A stretch of DNA of 64,000 nucleotides from Darksidea phi (Eukaryota > Ascomycota > Dothideomycetes > Pleosporales > Lentitheciaceae), in NCBI GenBank assembly GCA_030770425.1, contig JASJFT010000091.1:1-64000 (forward strand). Reading direction: 5' to 3'. The notes beneath the pieces were generated by a model. That model saw only the letters and a list, made by a program, of their open reading frames with translations, was not told where the DNA came from and searched no databases. A program made the position numbers and the translations under genes. Positions 1 to 12,390 of this stretch are shown here, piece by piece; the first letter of the stretch is position 1; each line of letters opens with the position of its first letter.

Positions 1-138
1 TAGTTACTACCTATACTATTACGTAAGATATCGAAATATTAAAATATAATAAGGTAATTAGAATTATAAAAAATATAACTAGCCTAGGAGCTAATATAAC
101 GTTACGCCGGATAGTAGCCTAAGCTCCTAAGGAAGGGG
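1..138. other. unassigned segment at the left edge, not matching family A
   Basis: The minus-strand family A copy A1 can be matched to the other A copies rightward from about position 139. To the left the match stops abruptly although the A element should continue into reverse transcriptase. The segment is RIP-like and contains a hyphenated inverted repeat: GGAGCT near 88-93 facing AGCTCC near 122-127. It may be the end of another element inserted into A1, cut by the window edge. I cannot name it. Confidence 0.35.
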
Positions 139-3100
139 CTAGTAATACTATAAAGCTTTAACTTTTCCTAATATATTCTCTTTTTAAGTTCTTTATTAAG
201 TACTCTTTTAATTCTTTTTATTAATCTACTATTAATAAGTATATAGGTCTAGATTTAAGCTTTATATTCTATTCTAAATATATCTTATAATTCTATTCCT
301 AGTATTCTAGTAAATTAGTTTCTAGATATTCTTTAAATAGCTCTTAAAACTTCTTATAGTCTTAAGATATTATTAATTATAATTCTTTTTATATAGTCGT
401 AACTCTCTATATTATAATAATATTAACTTTTTATAAATTCTTTTTATAAATTCTTATAATCTTATAAGATAAAATTAAGTCTATTCTTTCTTTTTAGAGT
501 ATATACTAAATCTTATAACTAAATCTATCTAATCTTCTAATTTTTATAACTTAAGCTACTTATTTATAGTCTAGTACTTTATATAGCTTCTAATCTATCT
601 ATAGATTATATATTACTAATTAGTTATAACTAATAATTATATTAATATCTCTAATTTTTATAATATTAAATCTATAATAATCTTTAATATTTTCTATCTT
701 TAAAGTTACTTTTTATATTTTAAGGTAAATTATATCTCCTTTATATTCTATAAATAATCTATTTCTAAGATCTACTTATATAGATTTTTCTTAAATTTAA
801 TAAGAAATTTCGTACTTCTTTATTAATCTTAATAATAAAAGTATAAACTTAACTTTATTATTTATAATAGCTTAGACTTTTTATCTATAAATTTATATAT
901 CTATTTCTAATCTAACTAGTTATTAGATACCCTCTTATATAATTTATAAAATTATCTTTTAAATACTCTTATTAGCGCGACTTTAGTATAATTAATAATA
1001 ATTTAGTTTTTTAGTTTATTATTATAGAGGTTCTATTCTTTAGGAGTATTCTTTAGTTCTTAGAATTTTTATTAAAGAGGTAACTTATCTAACTATTTTA
1101 ACTTTAGGTCTTCTTCTTTCTTAATTCTATAAGATATTTTTTAATTTAGTATCTATTATAGTTTCGTCTTTAGATCTTTATCTAGTAATAATATATTCTA
1201 ATTAATAGACTCTATATTTACTTTATTATTCTAGATATTATAATATTCCTACTATATATCTAGAGTCCTTAGCTATTTATTAATCTCTAGGTTCTTAGAA
1301 CTATTTCTATTTTATATTAAGTAATTATATTACTTATATTATTCTACGAGGTATTCTCTTCTCTTAAGATTTTAATAGAAGATATTCTCTTTCCTCCTAG
1401 TTATAAGTTCTCTTTATACTAGGTATAAGATATATATTCTTTTATAGTATATCTAGTATAAGGCTTTATAGTTAGGTTTTTTATATATAATCCTATAGTT
1501 AATATCTTACTTATAGTCTTTAATATCTACTCTAGTTAATCTACGTAGCTATCGCCCTATAGTATACTTTATTAGAAAGTACTTTTTATATTTATTATTA
1601 TAGTAGTTATTTTATTCTAGCTATTCTTAGTCTTTATATTCTTTAATCTAATTATTATAATCGTAGAGATAGTATCCTATTATTAGATATTTCTTATTTT
1701 AAAGATATATATATAGATAATTCCTAAAAAGTATTATAACTTTCTTCTTTTATTATATATAATACTTATATTCTTCTATATATCGTATAAATAGTAGGTT
1801 TTTATAATCTAAACTATCTTAATCCTATATTATTTTATAGTCTTTTAATTTTTAGAGTTTTAAAGTCTAGTCTATTACCTACTAGTCTTAATTACTAATA
1901 ATATATACTAGCTCTATTTCTCTAATATAATACTTTATAATATATTAGCTAGTTTTATATATCTAATATTTATTATATACTAATTATTAGAAAATATCTT
2001 TTATAGCTATTTTCTTTAGCTCTAAGAATATTAATTCTCTTATTTTAAACTTTAAATCTTCTTATTATTAAGAAACTTCCTTAACCTTATTCTATCTACT
2101 AGTATTATACTATATTTTAGATATTAAATTAGATTTAATTTTTTTTTCTTATTATACCTAATTATATTTATATATCTAATACTATTCTAGTTTTCTATAT
2201 TTTTCTTTTTATTATTATATTCTTTAGTAAAGTATCTCTATATACTATAACGTAGATATACTCTTTTATCTTAGTATTATTTTATTTTATCTATTAGGAC
2301 TTTTTATAACTTCTTACTTTACTTATACTTTTTATTCTTTAGATATTTCTTCTTCTAAATTATATTAATATTTATTTTATTATAATTCTTATAAAATTTA
2401 TACTTTTAAGCTATCTACTCTTTTTTATAAACTCTTACTAGTTCTATAATATTTTATTTCTTAAGTACTTATTTATATAGCTAATTATTAATATAGATTA
2501 CTATTTTAATTAGTTCTATTAGGTTATCTAATCTTTTAAATTAGACTAACTCGTCTTTAATTAGCTTCTTAAGTTTATTATAGTATATAACTATAAGAGG
2601 TATATTATTCTACTTAATCTTATATTATAGCTATTTAAATTTAGTAGTATATATATTTACTAATTTAGTCTACTATAGTCTTTAGATTTAGTATTTAGTC
2701 TACTAGATCTTATTAATATTTTTAAAAATTATACGTATTTATTCCTTAAATAAATTCTAATCTTTAAATATTACTTTTATTTCGTCGTATTACTTTAATA
2801 AAGAATCTTTATTAGTTATATAGTTATTAATTAGGGGTTATATTTATATAACTACTTTATTTATTATATATATATCTATAATAAGGATTTTATCCTAGTT
2901 ACTAGTAAATATAGTAGAGTTAAACTAGTAGTATAGGTCTAATTATATAAGAAATAGTCTTAAGTCTTTCTTTCTACTATTATATTTCTCTAATATTAGA
3001 ATCTTTAACTTCGTCCTAAGTTCTATTTATATCTATTATAATAATCTTTATAGTAATATTATAGCCTACTATAATTTAACTATCTAAACTACTTATTACT

Positions 3101-3647
3101 AAATTAAAACTACTAGGTTTATTATTAGAATTCTAGTTATACTTTCTCTAGAGGTATTATATAAGCTAGATAAAGTTACTATATTAATATAATCTTAGTT
3201 TAGAGTAGTTAATATATTATATATTATATATATCTTTATATAAAATTTAGGTTAGAACTAATAGAATATTTATTATACTATTAGTTTTTAATAGATTAAG
3301 ATTAAGTTAACGAATTCTATTACTAAAATAACTATTTAGGAAAGATCTAATCTTATTTATAAGTATTAAATAAAGAACTAAAGATTAACTATAAAGAATT
3401 AAGATAAAAATCTAGAAGATTCTTTACTCTCTTATATCTATTTTACTTTACCTTACTCTACTTACTCTATTTACTAAGATATAGATTAAGTAGATTATTA
3501 TTAGTTATACTCTATTTACTCTATTTACTAAGATATAGATTAAGTAGATTATTATTATATAATATTAGATTACTAACTAAGCCCTTATCTTAGCTTTTAA
3601 TCTTCTTAGAATACTCTATATTTTATAGTTTACGTAGGGTTATAATA
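139..3647 (-). mobile_element. A1: family A chromovirus, 5' LTR, gag and start of pol, minus strand
   Basis: The reverse complement matches the 5' part of the family A elements in order: LTR (3647-3215), the leader just after it, gag, the protease region and the start of reverse transcriptase near the left end. The LTR is 433 bp, the same length as both LTRs of A4. A1 sits inside A2: the A2 reverse transcriptase/RNase H sequence resumes at 3648 with TATAT, the expected place for a 5-bp target duplication. The left copy of that duplication lies outside the window, so this border is only half proven. All frames are broken by RIP. Confidence 0.85.
3215..3647 (-). repeat. 5' LTR of A1 (family A, 433 bp)
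   Basis: On the minus strand this begins TATTATAACC (originally TG at the end) and finishes TATATAATA, as in the other family A LTRs. It contains the internal 54-bp tandem duplication typical of this LTR. Exact length agreement with the A4 LTRs supports both borders. Confidence 0.9.
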
Positions 3648-5898
3648 TATATCTCTACTTATAAAGGTAACTAAGAAAGAAAAAGAATTTTAATAGAACT
3701 AAGAATAATAAGAAGCTTTTAATAAGCTTAAGACTCTATTTATATTAATATCTATATTATAAATATATAACTTAATAAAATCTCTTAAAGTAGAAATAGA
3801 CGTATTAGATTATATATTAGGAGTAATACTTATCTAATAAAAGAAGAATAGAAAATAAAGACTAGTATTCTACTATTTATATAAGTTTAGTAAAGAAGAG
3901 ATAAATTATAATATTTATAATAAGAAACTTAGTACTATTATATTAGTATTTAAATAATAGAGACTATAACTTATAGAAGCTAAGTATAAGATTAAGATTA
4001 TTATAGACTACTAAAATCTTATAAGTTTTATAACTATAAAAAAACTTAATTAATAATAATTCTAATAGTTAGAATTACTAGTAGATTATAACTTTAAGAT
4101 AAGCTACTAGTTAGAAATATTAAATAGAGCGACGAATACCCTTAATAGAAGATCGGACCTTTAAGAAACTAATAAACCTATTATATATAAACTAGTTTTA
4201 TAAAGAGAACTAGATAGAACTCTTATATATAACTATATAAGACTAGTTAAGATTATAGTAGTAGTAAATATTAAGAAAAAATAGAGGAATAAGATCTAAG
4301 AAATTATTAAAAATATTAATAAAATACTAGAGGAAGATAATATATACTTTAATAAAAAAGAATACTTTACTTTAATAAATAACTTAAAGATAAGATCTTA
4401 TATACTATTAAGTCTTAAAGAAGACTTAATATAGGAAATCTATAAGAGTAAGATACTAGAATACCTAGGAATTAAGAAAATAATTAGATATATAGATAAA
4501 GAATACCTATTTACTAATATAAAAGAGAAAGTTTAGAAAATAATAAATAACTATTTAGAATATTCTAAAAATAAATCTAAGAGATATAAGTCCTATAGAT
4601 TACTTTAATTATTAATACTATCTATATAACTATAGACTTATATTATAATAGACTTTATAATAAAGTTATTACTATTATTAAAACTAAGATTAGAAAGATT
4701 ATATAATATAATTATAATAATTATAAACTAATTAACTAAGATAGTATACTTTATCCTAATAAATAAAGTAATTATAGTAGAAAATATAATTTATAAGGTT
4801 AAGAGAATACTTATTACTAATTATAAATTACTAGAATAGATTCTTATAAATAAGAATAAACTATTTACTTTAAAGTTTTAAAATATACTACTTATAAAAC
4901 TAGAAATTAAAAGAAAACTATTAACTAGCTTTTATTTATAGATAAATAGTTAGACGAAATAAATAAACTAAACTCTAAAAAAGTATCTAAGATTCTATAT
5001 TAATAAGTTATAGAATAATTAGATTAAATTACTACCTATAGTATAATTAATATATAATAATAAGAAGTCTATAATAACTAAATACTTACTATATTATATA
5101 AACTATAGATATAAGCTAATAACTTATAAAGATCTAAAAGATATTAAGAGTATATCTACTAAGATAGAAGAGAAGATCTATTTAATATAAGAATTATATA
5201 AAGAACTTAATATATAGATAATATATAGGAATCTTATAATAGTTAAAATAGTAAATAAAAGTAAACTTAAGAAACTAACTCTTAAAAGAGAGAATAAAGT
5301 TTTCCTTTTATAATAAAATCTAAAAACTAAATAATTATATAATAAACTAGATAATTTACGAATTAGACTATTTAAGATTAAAGAAAAAATAGGACTAGTT
5401 AACTATAGACTAAAGCTAACTAAAGGTATAAGAATATACCTAGTATTCTATATATTACTACTAAAACTAGTACTAGAAGACGTTAAAGTAGCTATTAATA
5501 TTAAACTTAAAGACGAGAAGTATAAGATTAAGAAAATTTAAGAACTATAAAAGTTTAGATATTAGTAGAAATATTTAATTAAGTAGATAGAATAGTCTAT
5601 TAGTTAAAATATATAGGAACTAGTTAAGAACCTATAAGACTACTAGAACCTAGTTAAATAGTATTACTAGAAGTACTTAGAGATAGAGGCTCCTAATTAT
5701 TTAAGAAAGTAGAAAAATTAATAGACTTATATAATAAAGATTACTATAATAATATAGATAAGTTAGAAGAAGTAGATTAAGTAGCTTTTATCTATTCTAA
5801 CTTTTCTAACTTAAAGATTAAAGCTAGCTTATAATTAAGAAGCTTATATTAATAGATATTATATTAAGCTAGTTATATATAGATATATCGTTTATAAG
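3648..5898 (+). mobile_element. A2, left fragment: RNase H, integrase and chromodomain of a family A element
   Basis: This plus-strand stretch aligns with the A4 interval of about 26,340-28,600. The RNase H motif region (Leu-Asp-Tyr followed by a Gly) lies near 3,745-3,960, the integrase core near 4,590-5,130, and the chromodomain near 5,540-5,690. It stops in the region after the chromodomain at the 5-bp target site ATAAG (5894-5898), where A3 was inserted. The rest of A2 resumes 44.7 kb later at 50,634. The 5' half of A2 is beyond the A1 insertion and therefore outside this window. Many TAA and TAG codons stand at former Gln and Trp positions. Confidence 0.85.
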
Positions 5899-6335
5899 TA
5901 TTATAACCCTATATAAACTATAGAATATAGGGTATCCTAAGAAGATTAAAAGCTAAGATTAGAACTTAGTTAGTAATCTAATATTATATAATAATAATCT
6001 AGTTAATCTATATCTTAGTAGATAAAGTAAATAGAGTATAACTAATAATAATCTAGTTAATCTATATCTTAGTAAATAGAGTAAGTAAAGTAAGATAAAG
6101 TAAAATAGATATAAGAGAGTAGAGAATCTTCTAGATTTTCTATTTTAATTCTTTATAATTAATCTTTAGTTCTTTATCTAATACTTACGAATAAGATTAG
6201 ATCTTTTCCTAAGTAGTTATTTTAGTAATAGAATTTATTAACTTAATCTTAATCTATTAGAAATTAATAGTATAATAAATATTCTATTAACCCTAATCTA
6301 AATTTTATATAAAAATATATATAACATATAATATA
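5899..6335 (+). repeat. 5' LTR of A3 (family A)
   Basis: 437 bp; starts TATTATAACC and ends ATAATATA just before the leader TTAACTACTC, which is shared with A4. It carries one rare surviving CA near 6325. The internal 54-bp tandem repeat lies near 5,985-6,090. Confidence 0.9.
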
Positions 6336-9300
6336 TTAACTACTCTAAACTAAGATTATATTAATATAATAACTTTATCTAATTTATATAATATCTTTAA
6401 AGAGAGCGTAACTAGGACTTTAATAATAAACCTAGTAATTTTAATCTAGTAATAAGTAGCTTAGATAGTTAAGTTATAGTAGGCTATAATATTACTATAA
6501 GAATTATTATAATAAATATAAGTAGGACTTAAGACGAAGTTAAAAATCCTAATACTAAAGAAATATAATAGTAAAAAGAAAGACTTAAGACTATTTCTTA
6601 TATAATTAGACTTATACTACTAGTTTAACTTTACTATATTTACTAGTAACTAGAATAAGATCTTTACTATAGATATATATATAATAGATAAAGTAGCTAT
6701 ATAGATATAGTCCTTAATTAATAATTATATAGTTAACGAAGATTTCTTATTAAAGTAATACAACGAAATAAAAGTAGTATTTAAAGATTAGGATTTATTT
6801 AAAAAATAAATATATATAGTCTTTAAAGATATTAATAAGATCTAATAGACTAAATACTAGATTTAAAGGCTAAAATAGACTAAGTTAATAAGTATATATA
6901 CTATTAAATTTAAATAGCTATAGTATAAGATTAATTAGAACGATATATCTCTTATAGTTATATACTATAATAAACTTAAGAAGCTAATTAAGAACGAGTT
7001 AACTTAACTTAAAAAATTAGATAATCTAATAAAACTAATTAAGATAATAATTTATATTAATAATTAACTATATAAATAAGTACTTAAAAAATAAAATATT
7101 ATAGAACTAGTAAGAGTCTATAGAAAAGAGTAAGTAGTTTAAAAGTATAAATTCTATAAGGATTATAATAAAATAGATATTAGTATAGTCTAAAAAAAGA
7201 AATATCTAAAGAATAAGAAACGTAAATAAGGTAGAAAGCTATAAAAAGTTCTAGTAGATAAGATAAAATAATATTAAAATAAAAAGATATATCTATACTA
7301 TAGTATATAAGGATACTTTACTAGAGAATATAGTAAGAAAAAGAAAAATATAAAAAGTTAGAATAGTATTAAACGTATAAATATAATTAAATATAGTAAG
7401 AAAAAAAAAACTAAGTTTAATTTAATACCTAAGATATAGTATAATACTAATAGGTAGAATAAGATCGAGGAAGTTTCTTAATAATAAGAAGACCTAGAGC
7501 TTAAAATAGAAGAATTAATACTCTTAGAGCTAAAGAAAATAGCTATAAAAGATATTTTCTAATAATTAATATATAACGAGTACTAGATATATAGAACTAG
7601 CTAATATATTATAAAATACTATACTAGAGAAGTAGAGCTAGTATATATTACTAGTAATTAAGGTTAATAAATAATAGGCTAGGCCTTAAAGCTTTAAGAA
7701 CTAGAAGGCTATAAAATAATATAGAATTAAAATAGTTTAAATTATAAGAATCTATTATTTATATAGTATATAGAAGAATATAAATATTATATATAATAAA
7801 AGAAGAAAGTTATAATACTTTTTAGGAATTATCTATATATATATCTTTAGAATAAGGAATATCTAATAATAGAATACTATCTCTATAATTATAATAACTA
7901 GGCTAAAGAATATAAAGATTAAGGATAACTAGGATAGAATAGCTACTATAATAATAAGTATAAAAGGTACTTCTTAATAAAGTATACTATAGGGCGATAA
8001 CTATATAAACTAACTAGAGTAGATATTAAGGACTATAAGTAGGATATTAACTATAGAATTATATATAAGAAATCTAACTACGAAGTCTTATATTAGATAT
8101 ATTATAAAAGGGTATATATTCTATACCTAGTATAAAAAGAACTTATAATTAGAAGAGAAGAAAATATCTTCTACTAGAATCTTAAGAGAAAGGAATATCT
8201 TATAGAGTAATATACGTAATATAGCTATCTAATATAGAATAGAAATAGTTCTAAGAATCTAGAAGTTAGTAAATAGCTAAAAGCTCTAGATATATAATAG
8301 GGATATTATAACGCCTAGAATAATAAAGTAAATACGAAGCCCGTTAATTAGAATATACTATCCCTAGATAAGAATCTAAAAATAGAATTATAATAGGTAC
8401 TAAACTAGAAAATATCTTATAGGATTAAGAGAGAAGAAGATCTAAAGTTAAAATAGTTAGATAAGTTACCCCTCTAATAAAAAACCCTAGAACTAGAGGA
8501 TACCCTTAAAGAATAGAACCTTTATAATAATAAATTAAAAAACTAGATTATTATTAGCTATATTAGAGTTATACTAATAAGAGTATTTAAAAGATAACTT
8601 TATAAATTATATAAGAGGGTACCTAATAACTAGCTAGATTAAAGGTAGACGTACGAATTTACGAATAAAAGATCTAAGTTATTATAAATAGTAGAGCTAA
8701 GTTTATACTTCTATTATTAAGATTAATAAAGGAATATAGAATTTTCTATTAGATTAAAGAAAAATCTATATAAGTAGATCTTAAAGATAGATTATTTATA
8801 AAATATAAAGAAGATATAATTTATCTTAAAATATAAAAAGTAACCTTAGAGGTAGAAAATATTAGAGATTATTATAAATTTAATATTATAGAAATTAAAA
8901 ATACTAATATAATTATTAGTTATAACTAGTTAATAATATATAATCTATAAATAGATTAAAAGCTATATAAAGTACTAGACTATAAGTAGATAGCTTAAGT
9001 TATAAGAATTAGAAGACTAGATAGATCTAGTTATAAGATCTAATATATACCCTAGAAAGGAAGAATAGACTTAATTTTATTTTATAAGATTATAAGGATT
9101 TATAAAAAGAACTTATAAAGAGTTAATATTATTATAATATAAAGAGTTACGACTATATAGAAAGAATTATAGTTAATAATACCTTAAGATTATAAAAAGT
9201 TCTAAGAGCTATTTAAAGAATATTTAAAAATTAATTTACTAAAGTACTAAAAATAGGATTATAAGATATACTTAAAATAAAGTATAAAGCTTAAGTCTAG

Positions 9301-9842
9301 ATCTATATATCTATTAATAGTAGATTAATAGAAAGAATTAAAAAAGTACTTAATAAAGAACTTAAAAAGAGGATATATTAAGAAAAGTTAAAGCTCTATA
9401 GTATTACTAGTTCTATTTATTTTAAAGAAAAATAAAAAGTTATAACTTTATATAAACTATAAATATTTAAATAATATTATAAAGAAGAATAAATATCTAT
9501 TACTATTAATTAGAGAACTTATAGACTAGCTCTAAGGAGTTAAGTAGATTATAAAATTTAATATCTAGAAAGAATTCTATAGAATTTAAATAATAGAAGG
9601 ATATAAGAAGTATACGATATTTAAGACCTAATATAGACTCTATAAGTATAAAGTTATACTATTTAGACTAATAAATATACTAGTAATATTTTAGTTAGTT
9701 ATTAATAGGATATTAAACGAATACTTAAATATATTCTATATAGTATATCTAGATAATATTCTTATATATAGTAAAGGAATACTAGAAGAATATAAAGAAT
9801 ATATAAAGAAAGTATTATAAAAGCTATAGTAGAATAAATTAT
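6336..9842 (+). pseudogene. A3 gag, protease and most of reverse transcriptase (RIP-inactivated)
   Basis: Co-linear with A4 22,635-26,150. The CCHC zinc knuckle of gag is recognisable near 7,291-7,332, with tyrosine codons (TAT/TAC) where cysteine and histidine stood. Reverse transcriptase blocks follow from about 9,250. The active-site motif is at 9741-9775, reading Tyr-Leu-Asp-Asn, so the second catalytic Asp is itself mutated. The frame breaks off at 9842, in the last part of the reverse transcriptase, because of the B1 insertion. Confidence 0.85.
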
Positions 9843-10011
9843 TATTAGGAAATAGATTCTTAAAAGGTAATATAGAGGATAAGTTCCCTAGTTAGAAGTA
9901 AATAGTAGTATTTTAGTATAGACGAGACGAATCGTTATCCTTTTAGAGTATAATCTACTCGAGAGATATATAAAACTATTAGATAACTCTCTTAGAGATT
10001 AATATCTAATA
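9843..10011 (-). repeat. 3' LTR of B1 (169 bp)
   Basis: Begins TATTAGGAAATAG and ends TCTAATA on the plus strand. Same length as the partner at 17245-17413 and the reverse complement of both B2 LTRs. Confidence 0.9.
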
Positions 10012-12390
10012 TTATTCCTCTTTTTAGAACTCTTCGATCTAAGACGTTCTAAGAAGACCTTTTTTAAATACCTTTTAGCCTACTTCTTACCCCTCTACTA
10101 ATTCTAGAGTTATTTAGGCCTAGACTAGTTCTATAAGCGACCTTAGTATCTTATTAAAGATAAAAACTATCCTTAAGCCTCCTTTAGCCCTATTTAGATC
10201 TATTTTAGCTTAGAATTAAACCTCTATATAGGCTTTTAGAAGGGCTTTACTTTTCTCTTATCTTAACTAATAGAATATTATATAGCTACTACGCTAGTAA
10301 GTTATATAACTTTAGTAGTAAATAGAAGTCTTAGTATTTAATTATAGATATTCCTAGTTTAATCTTTTATTTTCTTTCTTTAATATCTCTTTATTATATT
10401 TCTAGATAAGTATTCTATTCTTTTCCTAAGAAGTTTTAGATATATTTAGATACTAATAAACGTAGATTTTCTCTTTTTATACTCTTTAATTTCTTTTTTA
10501 CTTAAATTAGCTTTATAACTCTCCTAAAATAGATAGTACTTCTAAGAAGTATTTTATTAGAAATTATTAGCTTAAAATTATTCTTAAGAATAGTATATAT
10601 ATTAAATTATTATATATCTTTTATATTACTATTATAATAGAAAAAGATATTATTAATTAAGTCTAATAGTACTTTTTTAATCTAAATAATAATAAATAGG
10701 ACTTTTATAAGTTCGAGGGTTACTAATAGAAGTATTATAAAAATTATTTACGTAAATAATCTTCTTATTTTATAATAGGTCGTTCTTAAATACTTTTAAG
10801 TACTTTTAAACTATAATTAACCTTATTAAATTCTTCTAAAGTATCTTTATAATTTTAAATATATTAAGACTTAAATTAAAATTATTTTAAATTCTAACTA
10901 GAAAGTTCTTAACTATTATTATAAGAGGGAGTAGAAGCGTACTATTATATACTAAAAAGAGACTAATACTAATCCTAATATACTAGTTTTCTTTAACTTT
11001 ACTACTATAGGTACTTTAAAGAATATCTTATTTATATTAACTACTTAAGTACCTTCTATTTATTTTTAGAAGAAAGCGTCTACTATAATAATCTAAAGGT
11101 AGTATTATTAAGTTAATAAAAAAGTAATAAATCTATATAATTAACTTATAGCTAATTTAAAAGAGTAGGTTCCTTTTAGATACTATTAAATATATTTAGT
11201 TAGATTTTTAGTTAATATACTTTAAAAGGAATAGTTTATTCTTTAATAAATTCTAAAAATATAATAAAGCTCTTACTTTAGATAATTAGTATACTTAAAT
11301 AGATATTATATTCTATAATTATTATTAAGATAATAAGAGTCTTTAAAAGAAATTAAAATAGGATTATTTTAATAATAAAACTAATAATAAGTCTTTTAAT
11401 CTTCTTTCTTCTAAAAAAGAGTATATAAATAGTATTAAGAACCTTTTAAGTATATTTAAGTATTAATTAATATATTTAGACCTCTAGTAATTTATAATAT
11501 ATTATTAAGATTAATCTTAAACTTAAGAAGACCTATAAGAAGGCTATAAAGTAATAGTACTATTATAAGACTAAGAGGGAAGAAGAATCTATCTTTAATA
11601 GTAAGTAGGTACCTATTAAATATAGTTTAGTACTAAATTATAGTTATAGTAATAATATAAATTAACCTACTCTTCGTAGTAGTTACTAAATCTAGGCTAC
11701 TTATTTTAAAAAGTTTAATAGTATTTATAATACTAATTTCTATAATATATCTTCTACTTAGAAATTAAAGAAAAATTAAGAATATTAGATAGTCTTTAAC
11801 TTTACTTACTAGTTATTTAGTATAATATAATAACTTTAGGTCTTTTTAGGTATATTTAGGTAGAATTTATCCCTCTTTCTTAGAAAATAAGGTACTTAAT
11901 ATAACGTAGGTCTTTTCTATAATACCTAGTTATAAATTTCGATATTTAGAATAAGTTTATACCTAACTAGTTTATTTAATAAGATATTAGAAAACTCTAG
12001 CTCTTAAATAATTATAATCTTATTAATTACTTTTAATTTTACTCTTTTATAACTAAATATAACTAAATATAACTAACTATATTATCTCTTCCTTTTCTTA
12101 ATATTATTAAACTACTACTAAGAATATTTCTACTAGTAAAAACCTTAAACTCTTTAGTCTTAAAGAAAATCTAATTTAGAAATATTTTTCTTAAAATATA
12201 TTACTAATAGTAGAAGGTATATTAAAATAATTTTATTTTTAATAGACTTTTTCGTTTATTACTATTCCCCTTTTTAGTAACTAATAACTCGACGGTTATT
12301 TTTTAAACTTTTTAAATATCTTTTAATATCTTAGAATAATTTCTTTTTTTAAATAAAATATTTTAAATATATTTTTACTTATATTTATAC
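10012..12390. pseudogene. B1 extra region between chromodomain and 3' LTR; possible accessory ORF, strand unresolved
   Basis: About 2.4 kb without a recognisable retroelement domain, found at the same place in B2 (30,905-33,285). On the plus strand, antisense to the element, one frame (codons starting at 10898 + 3n) can be followed for over 1 kb. It gives protein-like composition if TAA/TAG are taken as former Gln/Trp codons. A sense-strand frame is also unusually poor in stops over about 400 bp (in B2 about 31,375-31,800). I cannot decide between them, and I recognise no family. It may be an accessory gene carried by family B. Confidence 0.4.

Noticed and set aside
3100..3800. Giant palindrome or hairpin at the A1/A2 junction
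   Set aside because: The opposite orientation of A1 and A2 arises from insertion of one copy into another. Different parts of the element face each other, so there is no long inverted repeat at the junction itself.
5899..6335. Deletion of 540 bp at the end of A2
   Set aside because: The missing part is found at 50,634-51,171 after A3, with the ATAAG duplication; it is an insertion, not a deletion.
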